The notes under the pieces are model-generated. The model did no database searches, was not told where the DNA came from, and saw nothing but the letters and a program-made list of their open reading frames with translations. Made by a program: the position numbers and the translations under genes. Below are positions 1 through 11,310 of a stretch of 64,000 bases of DNA, in pieces. The DNA is from Siphonodentalium dalli. Taxonomy: Eukaryota > Mollusca > Scaphopoda > Gadilida > Siphonodentaliidae. Within the stretch, counting starts at the first letter, position 1. Each line of letters opens with the position of its first letter. The DNA lies in assembly GCA_032622095.1 (NCBI GenBank), contig CP136061.1:260804077-260868076 (forward strand), in the 5' to 3' direction.

Positions 1-227
1 ACGTGTACTTTGTCGGTGCATGCACCGAGCATAAAACATCTTTAAACTAACTTTAATGTGTCATTTTTTGACAAGTAAACCCAGTAAATGGAATTGGATA
101 GTATATATCTCTGCATTTCAGTGTGTTTTGAGTCGGAAAAATTGTGTATTTACTTCGCGAAGCGGGCGTGACGAAAAATTGGGCTAAATTTCGACAGCGA
201 GGTCACCAGAGGTCAAATGACGGGTCG

Positions 228-395
228 TTCTACTATGGGTATAAACTTTTAACACATAAAGTGCCGTTGAAACATTTACACAACAGTAGAAATTTATACC
301 AATAGTAGGAATTGTTATACCCACAGTAGGGTGTAAAGATGAAATTTAAAAACAGGTGTTATACCCACAGTAGCATAGCCAATTATGGTATAAAT
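228..395 (+). repeat. Dispersed repeat with CTACTATGGGTATAAA ends, copy 1
   Basis: This stretch starts GTTCTACTATGGGTATAAAC and is rich in TATACCCACAGTAG motifs, which are near inverse complements of its own start. Related copies occur at 52588-52757 and 53518-53690, which supports a mobile or dispersed family. Confidence 0.65.
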
Positions 396-397
396 AA

Positions 398-500
398 CAT
401 TTCCAACTAGTGCTGTTACAGACATGACATTTCCAAATAGTACTGTGACAGACATGACATTTACAACTAGTACTATGATATACATGACATTTCCAAAGTT
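398..500 (+). repeat. Short tandem repeat, about 30 bp x 3.5
   Basis: Units of the form ACATTTCCAACTAGTACTGT follow one another from 398 to 500 with a few substitutions. The reading frame across them is repetitive and not considered coding. Confidence 0.6.
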
Positions 501-574
501 GTTTAAAGTTTAACCAGAGTCGGCGGAGTGAGATATACATCTCTGCCCTGAATACAAATGTAGCAGTCACTTAC

Positions 575-685
575 CTGTTCTTCGAGACTAGATATAGAGG
601 AGATACTGCTGCTGCCAATCACAGAACCATGAGCCTGGTTGACCATTAGCATGGCGACAACAGCGATGACCAAGAAACTCTTCAT
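575..685 (-). CDS. First coding exon of a small secreted peptide (partial gene)
   Basis: The exon opens with a textbook signal peptide: MKSF, a hydrophobic run LVIAVVAMLMV, then a cleavage-like AHG|SV at about residues 20-21. A serine/isoleucine-rich stretch (GSSSISSISSLEEQ) follows. It ends in phase 0 at GAACAG|GTAAGTG, a strong 5' splice site read on the minus strand, at 575/574. Residues read past 574 are intron and are not part of the protein. The start was chosen because it is the only ATG that puts the hydrophobic core at residues 4-15, and because a TATA box lies upstream. The remaining exons must be left of position 575, probably outside the window. The family is not recognised. The length and composition suit a propeptide leader of a secreted peptide, but no mature sequence is visible. 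Confidence 0.72.
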
Positions 686-764
686 CTTCTCGATATCAAT
701 AGAATTCAGTTGACTTCTGGGTGAACTTCAGATTGAGTTTGGGGCCGAGTTCGTTCCGAAGATT

Positions 765-773
765 CTTTATATA
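765..773 (-). promoter_or_regulatory. TATA box of the secreted-peptide gene
   Basis: Read on the minus strand, TATATAAAG lies about 80-90 bp upstream of the ATG at 685. A CTCAATC initiator-like sequence lies near 731-737. The spacing is somewhat long for the usual 30 bp but plausible. Inferred from sequence only. Confidence 0.5.
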
Positions 774-899
774 ACCAGTTTCTTATCATGAAATCTGCTG
801 ACGTTGGTGTTGAACACGTTGGTGCTATATTGGTATACCCGCGGGAGAAATATAAAAAATATGAGGATTTTATCTCACAATGAGAAATTTGCATTTCGT

Positions 900-2765
900 C
901 CTTGATCACCCCGTGTACGTGGATTCACCAACCCGGGAGGTATCACCAAAACAAGACCATTCAGTTTTAATAAATGAACATATTCTGCCTCAGATGAATA
1001 TTTATCTCCCAGTTGAATGATGATATCCACTATTCAAAACATAATTTCGTAAAGCCGAATTTTCCGTCAATGGGATAGCGACCATAACTTGCTCTCACCC
1101 CGATCAATTTAATGGAAATTCCGGCCCATTTCCGATTTTATCATAAATAGTAGACACTTTCTGACGTTCGGTAGTTCGATTGACACATAAGTATCAGCCA
1201 TTGACGGCGGATAATGCGTGTATCAATGGAAAAATATATGTTTAATTAACAATGAAATTGTCCACCCTACAGTGCGGTTCGCAAAAATACTATCCTCGAC
1301 CAAGTGTGAGTACCCACCATAATTTCTGGCGTCAAAGACGCGGATCTATCTTTGATGAGATGACACCAAACCGGATTTGGGATGTCAAAGATGCGAATTT
1401 CGCATTTTGACCGTTTCTGTTTGCAATTATATCCACATTATCGTTCGGACAGGCCGGCACATGGACAATATTTAGGGTGCGGGCGCGTGTGTGTAAGTGC
1501 GTATTCGTGTATGTGTGTTTGTTTATTATGTTCTAATGTCCTATTAATAGTATAGGCTATACTGGGCTATTCGATAATGTAGGCCCGGAACTGTACAGCG
1601 AATGGTAACATTAAATCAATGTAAATACACAATTTTACCCAGTATTATATCTCATACTATTGTATAGTCAGTGGATTTTGAAAGGTTTGATGTTGTATAT
1701 ATTAAAATAAACTATGAACGGTTATATGTGCGATACTGCTCTGAGGAGAAATTTCTGCTTCTAGAAAAGGTCGCATATTCAATAAATCTCAACTAAATCC
1801 CATTTAACTGTTTAATTACACATATATCAGACGAGTCAAGATAAACAATTCAAATAAAACTACGTTATTTTTCCTTTTCTGTGCGCCCAAAAGTTCAGAG
1901 TTAACTGTTGTTTGAGCCCATGCTTTCAGATTTTCTCTCGTGAGATATATTATAGAGAGAGAGAGTACATCTCTGATCAGAAGTTTATCTTATACTCTGC
2001 AATCATTCTTCCTCGCATAATTCGAGCGTTTGTAAAATACACTATTCAATTTTGCCCAAAATGTAAATGTTATCCGATTTTGTCTATTTTTGGACCCCAT
2101 TTTAATTTTAAGCGCAATGCTATTCCACGACTGCTGATCCATGCTGGGACAAAAATTATCATTAATTTTGCGGTTAGTTCTTCTTATCAAAACTGTCACG
2201 AAATGGGACCGATATCTAAACCTACCTCATAACTAACGTCACTGAATTTACCGATATCTGGTACCCCACGAAAATGCTCGATTATGAAACGTGGGGAACC
2301 CTAATAGATTTTAGTACGAGAATTGTCCCGAAAATGGAATTTATACTTGAAAAATTGTGTTATGTATAATGTATACTCGAAACCGTGCGTATATATTCTT
2401 AAAGTCTTAATATACAAATTAGTGCTTTGAAGCCCGCCGACGATGGGTGCGTTGCCCTTTATAAACTTGATAAACCCATCCGATTAAAATAGCAAACATA
2501 TATCTCCAACATGGCCTATTGGTTTATGAATAACCAACAGCGACCGATTCGGAACAAGCGATATAATCTAACCCTCTTCGTGCGTTATCTTGATGCTCAA
2601 CAATATCACAAGGTGTACAGTCCTGGGGGTATACACGACACTCAGCAGATGTTTTCTGGCATATTGTAGCTTTCTATATATAACGAAATACCCGCAAAAG
2701 ATTACCTGGTACAATTGCTAGTGTGTGAACATCCAAATCTAATGATTTCAGAGGTCCTTTAGGCG
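900..2765. other. Upstream/intergenic stretch without recognisable genes
   Basis: No splice-bounded coding signal or protein motif was seen. It holds a GT-rich microsatellite-like patch near 1480-1530 and a short GA run near 1952-1964. A frame open at 1912-2232 has no recognisable domain and lies in plain AT-rich sequence. Confidence 0.5.
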
Positions 2766-2985
2766 GTTCCAAACGACGGATTTTTGTCGACTCGAATCTA
2801 ATACCAGACCCACAATTGTATTAAATGCGTCAAAAATGCGACGTTTGAAACAATTAGATCCGTGTCAGACACATCACAGACGAATCTCCGTCCAATTCAG
2901 ACGAATCTTCGTCGAAGATGCGTCTGAAATCCGTCTTGGTTTCAAACGACGGATTTTGACGACTCGAATCTAATACATGTGACGA
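2766..2985 (+). repeat. Direct repeat pair around AAACGACGGATTTT
   Basis: About 38 bp beginning TTCCAAACGACGGATTTTTG at 2767 recurs at 2940 (period about 173 bp); both copies run through GACTCGAATCTAATAC. Between them, AGACGAATC motifs recur in both orientations. Probably a degenerate MITE or tandem repeat. Confidence 0.55.
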
Positions 2986-3250
2986 GAGATCCGAAAGTTG
3001 CCGAAGTAACGAATGCAATTGATATGATCATGATATATTAATGGTATAATAATGAGGGGGTTCCCCTTATCTGCGGAAATACCCACATGACGTCATTTGT
3101 CGCACGCTCTCTTTGTTATAAAGAAAGATATATCTTTATAAGCATTGCTTTGGTAATATTGTGCAAATTGTAACTATTTTGGTAGTTTGATTTCTCAACG
3201 AACATGGCATGTCACTGACTCACATCTTATCTATTATATATTTTGAAAGA

Positions 3251-3991
3251 TCTGTGTGTGTGTGTGTGTGTGTGTGTGTATCTATCTGTCTGTCTGTCAG
3301 TAATCGATGGACTCAAATACGGATGAGCCAATTTCGATGAAACTTGGTATGTGGGGGTATTTTCGGGTCAGGACTAACATAGGCCTATTAATTTGTCCGT
3401 GCGAGGTCAACTTTTCACGTGCCGAGGTCAAATCTGTTTTTACGCCGTTTTGCGCTAATATATTTCAGTTCGGTGCTTACAAATCGATTCGAAACAGCGC
3501 GAATAATAACATGCCAGTCATAATAATGACACTATGAGAATCTTTCGTGTTTCCTCTTTCCAACGATATATAATATGTATGTATCCGTTTTAGTTATCTG
3601 CCTCAATTATTAAGAAGAAGTGGTACGATCTTCTATCAGGGTAAAAACAATGCGTAACTTCTATGACGTCGTTAGAGGTCATAAAGTTAGATCACGTTAA
3701 CTCTTAACCTGCCGATGCATTTGACTGTTTCAGACGTCTTGGCGATATCTCGGGCACCGATGGTAATTTATCTTTACGTTGAAACTTGATAATTAATGAG
3801 CGTGTGTATATGAGGCGCGTTTATATACTTCAGTGGAAATCAAATCGGGTTAAAAGGTCAAATCGGGATTTCGACGGGTACTTTTGTTCGGGCAGTGTTT
3901 TGGACGGGTCAAATCGTGAACCCACTTGACCTTGGCCTTCAAAATAGACAATTCAAGGTCAAAGCCCGGACGAAGTCGGGTCACCTTCTAG
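3251..3991 (+). mobile_element. Helitron-like non-autonomous element
   Basis: The left end is TC immediately after an A (3250/3251). It runs into a (GT)n tract, TCTGTCTGTCTGTC, and then a conserved-looking block (CCAATTTCGATGAAACTTGG). The right end is CTAG at 3988-3991 followed by T. Six bases before CTAG is a short hairpin (GCCCG...CGGGT at 3964-3981). A 5' TC, a 3' hairpin plus CTRR and insertion between A and T are the defining Helitron signs. No Rep/helicase coding is present, so it would be non-autonomous (741 bp). It contains TGACCTTGGCC and TTCAAGGTCAAAG motifs near the 3' end. Confidence 0.62.
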
Positions 3992-4010
3992 TAATATATA
4001 TAGTATCAAT

Positions 4011-5236
4011 GATTTATTATAATTCATATATACCGGTATAAGGGGTAGGGGTTGTAGCAACTGATTTATAATAATTCATGTAGACCGATATTCCTTATTG
4101 TAAGGAATAGGGGTGGTATTCTCTGATGTATAATATTTAATATAAACCGGTATTACTTATTATAAGCGGTAGGGGTGGTACCACTGATTTATAATAATTC
4201 ATATATACCGGCACTACGTATTATGAGGGGTATAAGGGCGGTAACCTCTTATTTATAATAATTCATATATTCCGGTATTACTTATTATAAGAGGCAGAGT
4301 GGTAGCCAATGATTTATACTAATTTATATATGCCGGTATTCCTTATTATAATGGGTAGGGTGGTAGCCTCAGATTTATAATAGTTCATATAAACCGGTAT
4401 TACTTATTGTGAGGGGTAGGGAGGGTAGCCTATGATTTATAATAATTCATAGATACCTGTATTCCTCATTATAAAGGATATAGGTGGTAGCCTATGATTT
4501 ATAATAATTAATATATTCCGGTATTCCTTATTATAACAGTCTCTGATTTATACAAATTCTTGTATACCTGTATTTACATGCATGGTATACACATATATGG
4601 CAATTGGTTGCACGATATAACATTTATTTATAGCGCCTATTATAGTATATTATATAACTATATGTACTATATACATCCTCATATATATGTGTACACATAT
4701 TCGCGCTGCAATCGCGCATATATATATACATAATTTATACTGTATTTTAGTATATATATATATATGTATAACATACCGGTATATATAGGCCTATATATAC
4801 CGGTATGTTATACATATATATACTAAAATACAGTATAAATTATGTATATATATATGCGCTACTGCAGCGCGAATATATGTGCTCATGTATATGAGGATGT
4901 ATATAGTACATGCAGGTATATAATATACTATAATAGGCGCTACAAATAAATGTTATATCGTGCAACCAATTTCCATCTATATATGTGTATACCATGCATG
5001 TAAATACCGGAGACTACCACCCCCTACCACTTATAACAAGGATTACCGGAATATATTAATTATTATAAATCATAGGCTACCACTCTATATCCTTTATAAT
5101 AAGGAATACCGGTATATATGAATTATTATAATTCATAGGCTACTATCCATACCCCTCATAATAAGTAATACCGGTTTGTATGAATTATTATAACTCTGAG
5201 GCTACCACTCTGCTAGTTATATTATACCGGATTGAT
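4011..5236. repeat. Giant imperfect palindrome built on an approx. 60 bp tandem repeat
   Basis: From 4011 to about 4560, roughly nine units of about 60 bp (ATTTATAATAATTCATATAT, then ACCGGTATTACTTATTATAA, then GGGGTAGGGGTGGTAGCC) run forward. About 4575-4789 is then mirrored base for base by 4790-5003, with the axis at AGGCCT (4787-4792). From 5010 to 5236 three to four of the same units run in reverse orientation. The core arms differ by only a few substitutions and small indels. There is no coding capacity. The structure abuts the Helitron-like 3' end at 3991. Confidence 0.85.
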
Positions 5237-6640
5237 TTAGTACTGTGTATTAAATGTTAGCTACATTACTAGTATTTTAATTCGCGCAGTACTATTTGTC
5301 GCTCTCCCAATGATGCGCGAATTTAAAACTGAACGAAAAATAATACGACTTCAAAGTTTACCATATATCTATATACGGGGGAAAAAGAATCACACATATA
5401 CCAAAATGAAAGCAGAACAAAACAGGTCACCAAATCCACAAACCGTGTGTGAAGACATGCTTATACACATGTAATCTGAGTTAATTATAATATCACATCA
5501 AGTTTTAAATGTACATGCAGCGAAGTGTTGATATTTTTCTGAAGTCAACAGCCAATACGATGTTTATGTTTACTTCTTCCTACTTCATATCAATGGTGTC
5601 CATAACGATTTAACTATATCAAAATGATTATTTAAGCACCCGTATTCAACAAAATATAAGGCACAAATTGACTGTGGTCTGTTTAATGTACATTTTGTCG
5701 TGTTGGTCTCTAATCTACACATGTACATTAGAGACTGAACCTGTCATCAGATCATGTCTTTTATGAAAAATCGTGGTGCGCGAATTTAATGTGCGCGAAT
5801 TCAGAACTGAGCGAAAAATACAGCGAATTTAACTACGAGTAAGGTATATACATCTTACATAATTGTGTGTTTTATATTTCAAGAAAGGACTATACGCAAT
5901 GGTGTGTATCAACAAAAAAACCATCGCCTCGAAATTGGGTCATAAACGAATGCATTTATGCATATAAATGTCATAAAATAGTACTGTAGCTATATATACA
6001 ATGCAGCATGATTAAATGTCCATAATAGAACAAAATGTTAGCTTTCACCTACATTTACCGGTCATTTCAGACGCTTTAATCGCAGACAATTAAAACAATT
6101 TACGAATATACGATGTATTGTACACTTTTCTCAGAATGCATGTACATGGTTATTTTCAATCATGTTAATTCTGAACTAGAATAGCTTATAAGACTTTGCT
6201 TTTTTGAGACATTTGATTTTCACAGGTCCGATTTCTTAACATGGCTGAATATTAAATCATGACTTATATTTTGTTTAGTGCCAACAAATCACCCCAATGT
6301 GGCATAAATCCGCAACCTCGTCACATCTTTTTTTGTAATTGCGTATTTATGTGTAACGGGAATTACTCTTCGAAATTACCAAATTATAGGTTGTTTTTGT
6401 CTGATAACTTTCATAAATTTTCCCGAAAATAAAATGTCTACCGGCAAAGATAAATACAACAATAAACTACTGTGTTTTGAGATGTGTGCATGTTATATCA
6501 ACTTGTTAGAAGAATGATTTATTATCTAAACGATAGGCTATATTAAGGCATATTTAATTATCGAAGTTAACTCGCATCCAAAACGATCTAAACGATTAAT
6601 AAGGCATTCGCGTCGCTGACATGCGTAGTTTTTCATAACA
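5237..6640. other. AT-rich non-coding stretch with a dispersed repeat
   Basis: No gene is recognised. It contains the dispersed repeat at 5462-5660. It also has two related patches (5310-5350 and 5773-5835) sharing TGCGCGAATTT and GAACTGAGCGAAAAAT. Confidence 0.5.
5462..5660 (+). repeat. Dispersed repeat, copy 1 (second copy 22186-22385)
   Basis: About 200 bp starting CACATGTAATCTGAGTTAAT, through GCCAATACGATGTTTATGTT, to AGCACCCGTATTCA matches 22186-22385 in the same orientation with scattered mismatches. It has no coding potential, and the class is not determined. Confidence 0.75.
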
Positions 6641-6647
6641 GACGTTT

Positions 6648-6724
6648 TTGTCAAGCAGTGAAGCAACCTGCACGGTTGCAACAAGGGCTATGTACGGACT
6701 CTTAAACAAAATATATAAACTTTA
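6648..6724 (+). pseudogene. LINE-A reverse transcriptase ORF, part 1 (split)
   Basis: The frame reads ...ATRAMYGLLNKIYKL, the stretch that in many non-LTR retrotransposons directly precedes LFDxxVLPIxLYGSExWG. That continuation is found on the other side of the inserted element, at 10051. So the ORF was cut by an insertion starting at about 6725. The LINE appears 5'-truncated at about 6645. The piece was never a host gene. Confidence 0.72.
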
Positions 6725-7847
6725 TCGGCCGAATTCTGGACCCTGGTCTAGACCAGGGTTTCATGTAAACTATAGTCTAGACCAGGCTGAAACCACGGTG
6801 ATCGCGATGTGTTACCCAGCTTCGATGCGAGTAAGCTGGGATTATTGGTCAGCACTGGTCCGTATTCTCGTCTTTTTGAAACTCAGGTTTACGTAAACCA
6901 AGGTTTGCCTTCTTATTGTCATTCAAGCCTTTGTCGGTTTGTTCATAATTCGAACCATGTGGTAACGTACAAGTTCTGGTAACAGAAACATAAGTATTTT
7001 TTGGAAGCATTTAACTTGATGTTAACCAAATTGTAATTGTGTTATATTTGTATGTCGTGTAGAGTAAAGATTATAATTATATATGAACTGGACAAGATTT
7101 AATATAATCCATAATTATGTGTGTTATAGGTAATAGTCTGCAACTGAGACCTAGTCCCCCCCTGGTCTGAGATTTTTGTATAAACCGAGACTTGATCCTG
7201 AGACGAGAATAGCGAAGTGTGGTTTCGAGAATATATTTATGGTGCAGAACTCTAATACGGATTATTAGTTTGATTGTAAGCCAGTCATTCACACGATGGT
7301 GAATAGTTTGAGCAATCACAAGCTGGCTTTTAACTGGACATTATAAATGATCTAGTGTAACTGTGTGTTATATAATGTCACCTATCATAACTGTAACAAT
7401 CATGCGTGCGTGTACCCCGGCGATTTGCTGTGGATGAGCATGGGCGACCCGACATAACAGTGAATGGCACATCGGATTTTCATTTTCGTCTTACATCACA
7501 TGGGCGGGATGCGGGGCTTTCCCGGCGTATTCATAACATTGACGTTGGAATGCTTCTTAATGGTGATTACTCGTACGGCCCATTCACGTAGATTATTCCA
7601 GTGTTTTGAACAAGAATAATACTGATGTTTTAAGTAATTTTATTATAAACGTAAAGCAAAAAAAAAAAAAACAGTAAAGAGGATAAAAAAAAAAAATTCA
7701 AAACATTGAAATAAAATGAAAAACAAAACAAAAATAGAAGAAAAACAAAATCAAATTATATAAATTTATGATTCTTTTATTTAAACGCATTTGCCGAAAA
7801 AGAAATACAAGAATGGAGTTTACTATCTTGTGTCCCTAGAAATCTCG

Positions 7848-7960
7848 GGGGCCCCGGTGGTTCAGTCGGTAGAGTGCCAGGTGAATTACACTGTCTCAGT
7901 CCAGTCCGTCCAGCGCTGACGAAGCTGGTTCGAACCCCGTCATAGGGAGGGTGACCGGAA
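7848..7960 (+). repeat. tRNA-derived SINE-like segment
   Basis: It carries an A box, TGGTTCAGTCGG (7858-7869), and a B box, GGTTCGAACCC (7927-7937), the two internal RNA polymerase III promoter elements of tRNA genes. The boxes are about 70 bp apart, too far for a normal intronless tRNA. No clean cloverleaf is seen. A tRNA-derived SINE head is therefore more likely than a tRNA gene. Confidence 0.65.
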
Positions 7961-8689
7961 TCGTGTATCTGGGCAAGTTTGTCAGTTTAGTTTAAACATA
8001 TTTTATTGCCATATAATATATACATGTATATATACATATAACAATTGGGATTGGGGCACAAGTGCCGACACTTAGATTTGTCCCGTTCCCAGATAAACAA
8101 ACAGGGGTTAGAGAGGCACCGACCGAATCGACAAGGCAAATATACATATATTGTTAATGTATTTATAATGTGTATACTATATTAGAGCGGGTTGAACAAC
8201 GGCGGGGCGTTGTATGCAGGACAATAATCTGCAATGTCATATAGTATATCTTTGGTATATAAATTCAGTGAGATCTTGGTTACTGGTTACTGAGGGGGCG
8301 GGCGTGATAAGTACTGGATTAATTGTCTGATGTGTGGTGGGAGTTGTGGCCAGGTCGGGCGGTGCCTCACTAAGCAAAGTATAAAGCGGCAAACAAACAA
8401 ACAAAAATATATTATTTTTTTTCAATTAGTGCAACAAAGAAAATGGTATATTGGGTAACTCCCATACATGTATGTAATTTTGTTTTGTGCTATGTTTTAT
8501 AATAAGTAAGAAGTTTTGTAGTAAGACTGATCCAAGTCCACTGGATTCACGAGAATCATTCTGACAGTGCAATGTATTTATGAACGGCCAAGAACATTTC
8601 AGTATTATCGCGGTCACCAATTAAGGGGTTTCCTATTACTAGGTTTTCAAGGGTTATATTACCAAATTGTATCAAATTATCGAATAGTT

Positions 8690-9180
8690 CCTGTCTTATT
8701 TGTGTATAATGAACACATTCAAAGAAGTAGTGATAAGCATCTTCGATTGGGCTACCACACGCACACGATGGAGATAAAGCTATATTAGTTATTTAATTTG
8801 TCGAGATTAAGATCGCTACAGCAGCATCTGATTCTACAATGAAGAATGTTCAGTGTTCGTTTACCTGTATTATAGTACCTTGGCGGTCTTGGCATTTTCA
8901 CCTCAATAGCATTTTAAAAGGGTCGGTTTTAAACACCTCTGCTCGGGTTTTAATTGATTCCACTCGTTAACACAGGACGGGAAAAATGTTGCGCGGAAAC
9001 TGGGTGACGCTCGAAAGGGAATAAAGTTGGTACCGTTCCTCAAGTTATAATCAGTTGAATCTTCTACGTTCTGTTGTAAGGCTTTTAGTAAATAATTTGG
9101 GGCGTTTCCGTTTGCGATTTTATGAAACAGTGTCATTTGTTTGACGTGTCGGCGTTCAGATAGTGTTTGTCAGTTGCTTT
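8690..9180 (-). pseudogene. LINE-B ORF2 C-terminal remnant
   Basis: On the minus strand the frame reads LSERRHVKQMTLFHKIANG, then APNYLL, then a FFPSCVNEWNQL block. After a frameshift and stops, CACGSPIEDAYHYFFEC follows (about 8765-8715). These are the conserved post-RT segments of CR1/L2/jockey-type non-LTR ORF2 proteins. The copy is 5'-truncated and broken by frameshifts, so it is non-functional. The same C-terminal motif type recurs at 14161-14418. Confidence 0.78.
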
Positions 9181-10048
9181 CCGGGGATCAGTGGTTTCTG
9201 CACGCAATGGGACGATTTCTCGGTGAAATTAGGCCCCTGCGTGGTCTTTCCTCCACCCGTAAAATTGACAACGTCGTGTGTGGCCTAGCGGCTAGATCGA
9301 CGATAAACCCTAACAAATCAAACCAAACCCTAGAAATCTCTGAGAAATTCTTATTATAACGTACATTTTGTTATATCGTCCTTGTTCCAATAATGTCTTA
9401 CCATTTGGATTCTTGGAAATTGGAATGATGGCAACTGAAATGATGGGCGCAATTGTTTTTAGCCCATTATATTTTTGGGTCGAGATCTAAAAGGGCGGTC
9501 TCTGAGACTGATTATTCGGTGCATGGGGAGGTGATATATAAACAATGTATAGCCACGTATAGGCCATGGGTGGTTCTATCGGCGTGAAACAATTTTTTTT
9601 TTTTACTCAACTAAAACATTTACTCAAACCGCTGACATCAAAATAGGTTATCATAATAAATAAACATAATGGTAGGGTCGTGGCGACATGGAAACTTGGG
9701 GTGTCTCACCCCCCCCCCCCCCCCCAACTTTGGATGGAGCGGATTGGAAATATAGACAACACCCCCACCATCCACATGGAGACACTCTAATCACATGCTA
9801 ATAAAGACGACACACCGCACGTGTTCGGTGATAACCCGTTACATTAATGCTCAACTATTCGCGACGTGAACGCAATCATATTGTTCGAGCACCAAGCGTG
9901 CCTTTGTCCGTCGATACACCGATCGTCGTTGATTGAACAATAATCCGCCTAATCTAAATCGAGACCAGGTGGTTTCGCGAGACCAGGTCCAGACATGGAA
10001 CACCGTGATTATTAGGGTGGTCTAGACCAGGGACCAGAATTCGGCCGA

Positions 10049-11180
10049 ATATGTCTATTGACTTGTCACTTAAATTGTTTGATCGTACAGTTTTACCTAT
10101 TATGCTCTACGGAAGTGAGATATGGGGTTTCGAAAATGTTGACTGTCTTGAAAAGATTCATCTCAAGTTTTGTAAGATAATATTAAACATGAAGGCATCG
10201 ACGCCAAATTATATGGTCTGCGGGGAATTAGGACGCTTCCCGATAAGTATACATGTCACAATGAGAATGGTGAGTTATTGGTGAAAACTTTTATCACCAG
10301 AGGGCTGCCGTCTGGCTAAAACCATATATAAGCTAATTGTGGAATTAGATGGTAATGATAATATGTTCACAAAAAAGAGTTTATGTGGCTGAATGAGGTT
10401 CGAGGTGTGATAAAGTGGTGCGGTATACATCTATTGTGGGGTCGCCAAATACCATTGTCACCATCAGAACGAAAACATAAAGAATATAACCTGAATTATC
10501 ATTTCTTTCAACAATGGCATTTTAGTATCTCGGGGTTCAGCAGAGGAAAATTTTATGATGCCATTAAACCTTATCCAAGTTTCAGTAAATATCTAATTCG
10601 CATACCATTTTTTTTTGTCAGAACATTTGACAAAAATCCGAACATCTAATGATAGGTTACCAAACGAAATGTGCAGATGGAAATCTAACAAAAGTGAAAC
10701 TATTGCAAAATATGTGGTGTTTTAGGGGATGAATTCCATTTTGTTTTAAAATGTGCCGTAGTTAAAAGACCTGAGAGAGAAATACATCCCACAATATTAT
10801 TGGAAATATCCCGTTAGAGAGAAATTCCACGATTTACTCACTATATGTAACGTGGCAATACTGAAACGACTTTGCATATTTCTGAAACTTGCATTCAAAC
10901 GGATAAAATAGTAATCTCACATGAAGGAAGCAGTGAAGCTGGAGGTACAGAACATAATGGAAACAGCTAGTATTCCCGTTATGTTTTGTAAATCCTGTTT
11001 CATTGTTAAAAATTTAAATACAACTGCACTGAAATTATTCATAACATTTTATACCCAGTGCCACTTAGCCAGTTCAGTAATATTCATATTTGTATATATA
11101 TTATTGACTAATGTTATATTCATATTATGTACTATGTCATATACCATGTGCTATTGGTGGAACAATAAATCAATCAATAT
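10049..11180 (+). pseudogene. LINE-A ORF2, part 2 and 3' UTR
   Basis: The frame resumes with LSLKLFDRTVLPIMLYGSE, then IWG, then CLEKIHLKFCKIIL and a GELGRFPI block (10051-10284); this is the region after the RT catalytic core. After a frame change come WLNEVRGVIKWCGIHLLWG and a WHFSISG...YDAIKPYPSFSKYL block (10383-10649). Then RTSNDRLPNEMCRW and a CKICG...GDEFHFVLKC zinc-knuckle-like end follow (to about 10770). Several stops and shifts show it is dead. The 3' part ends in AATAAATCAATCAAT near 11165, consistent with a LINE tail. Confidence 0.8.
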
Positions 11181-11217
11181 AGGCCTAATATATATGCATA
11201 TAATTTCATTTGCACGA

Positions 11218-11310
11218 TCCTTCGCATTGTCCTTCGCATTGTCTTTCGCATTGTCCGTCTTCTTACTATTATGCCGGCGTCGTTCTATATATCTTGCATA
11301 TTGTTTTTAT
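11218..11310 (+). repeat. Dispersed short repeat, TCCTTCGCATTG units
   Basis: A 12 bp unit (TCCTTCGCATTG) is repeated three times, then CTATTATGCCGGCGTCGTTC and TATATATCTTGCATATTG. The same block, with one unit, is at 11911-11977. A related piece (TTACTGTTATGACGGGGTCG) is at 22388-22430. Confidence 0.6.

Larger units (their letters stand above)
7847..9327 (-). mobile_element. LINE-B (5'-truncated) with tRNA-like tail, flanked by a 13 bp target duplication
   Basis: CCCTAGAAATCTC occurs at 7834-7846 and again at 9328-9340, exactly bordering the segment; a long target duplication of this kind is typical of LINE/SINE retroposition. On the minus strand it carries the C-terminal half of a non-LTR ORF (9136 to about 8690). 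A 3' UTR follows with ACTTGTGCCCCAATCCCAAT and AATAAAATATGTTTAAAC near 8062-7993. A tRNA-like segment forms the end at 7848-7960. Confidence 0.7.
6725..10048. mobile_element. 3.3 kb terminal-inverted-repeat element inserted in LINE-A
   Basis: The left end TCGGCCGAATTCTGGACCCT is the inverse complement, with one mismatch, of the right end at about 10026-10048. Both ends continue into GGTCTAGACCAGG. Subterminal palindromic GGTCTAGACC motifs recur at 6743-6787 and 9963-10031. The flanks are two halves of one LINE ORF, which proves an insertion. No transposase is recognised inside, so it is probably a non-autonomous DNA transposon. The target duplication is not clearly resolved (TAT or shorter). 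It contains the nested LINE-B/SINE insertion at 7847-9327 and poly-A/poly-C tracts (7660-7700, 9711-9726). Confidence 0.72.

Noticed and set aside
1912-2232. 106-codon frame as a gene
   Set aside because: No motif, signal peptide or splice signal; composition like the surrounding AT-rich DNA.
7848-7960. Functional tRNA gene
   Set aside because: A and B boxes are present but the spacing is too long and no convincing acceptor and anticodon stems fold; SINE-like is a better reading.
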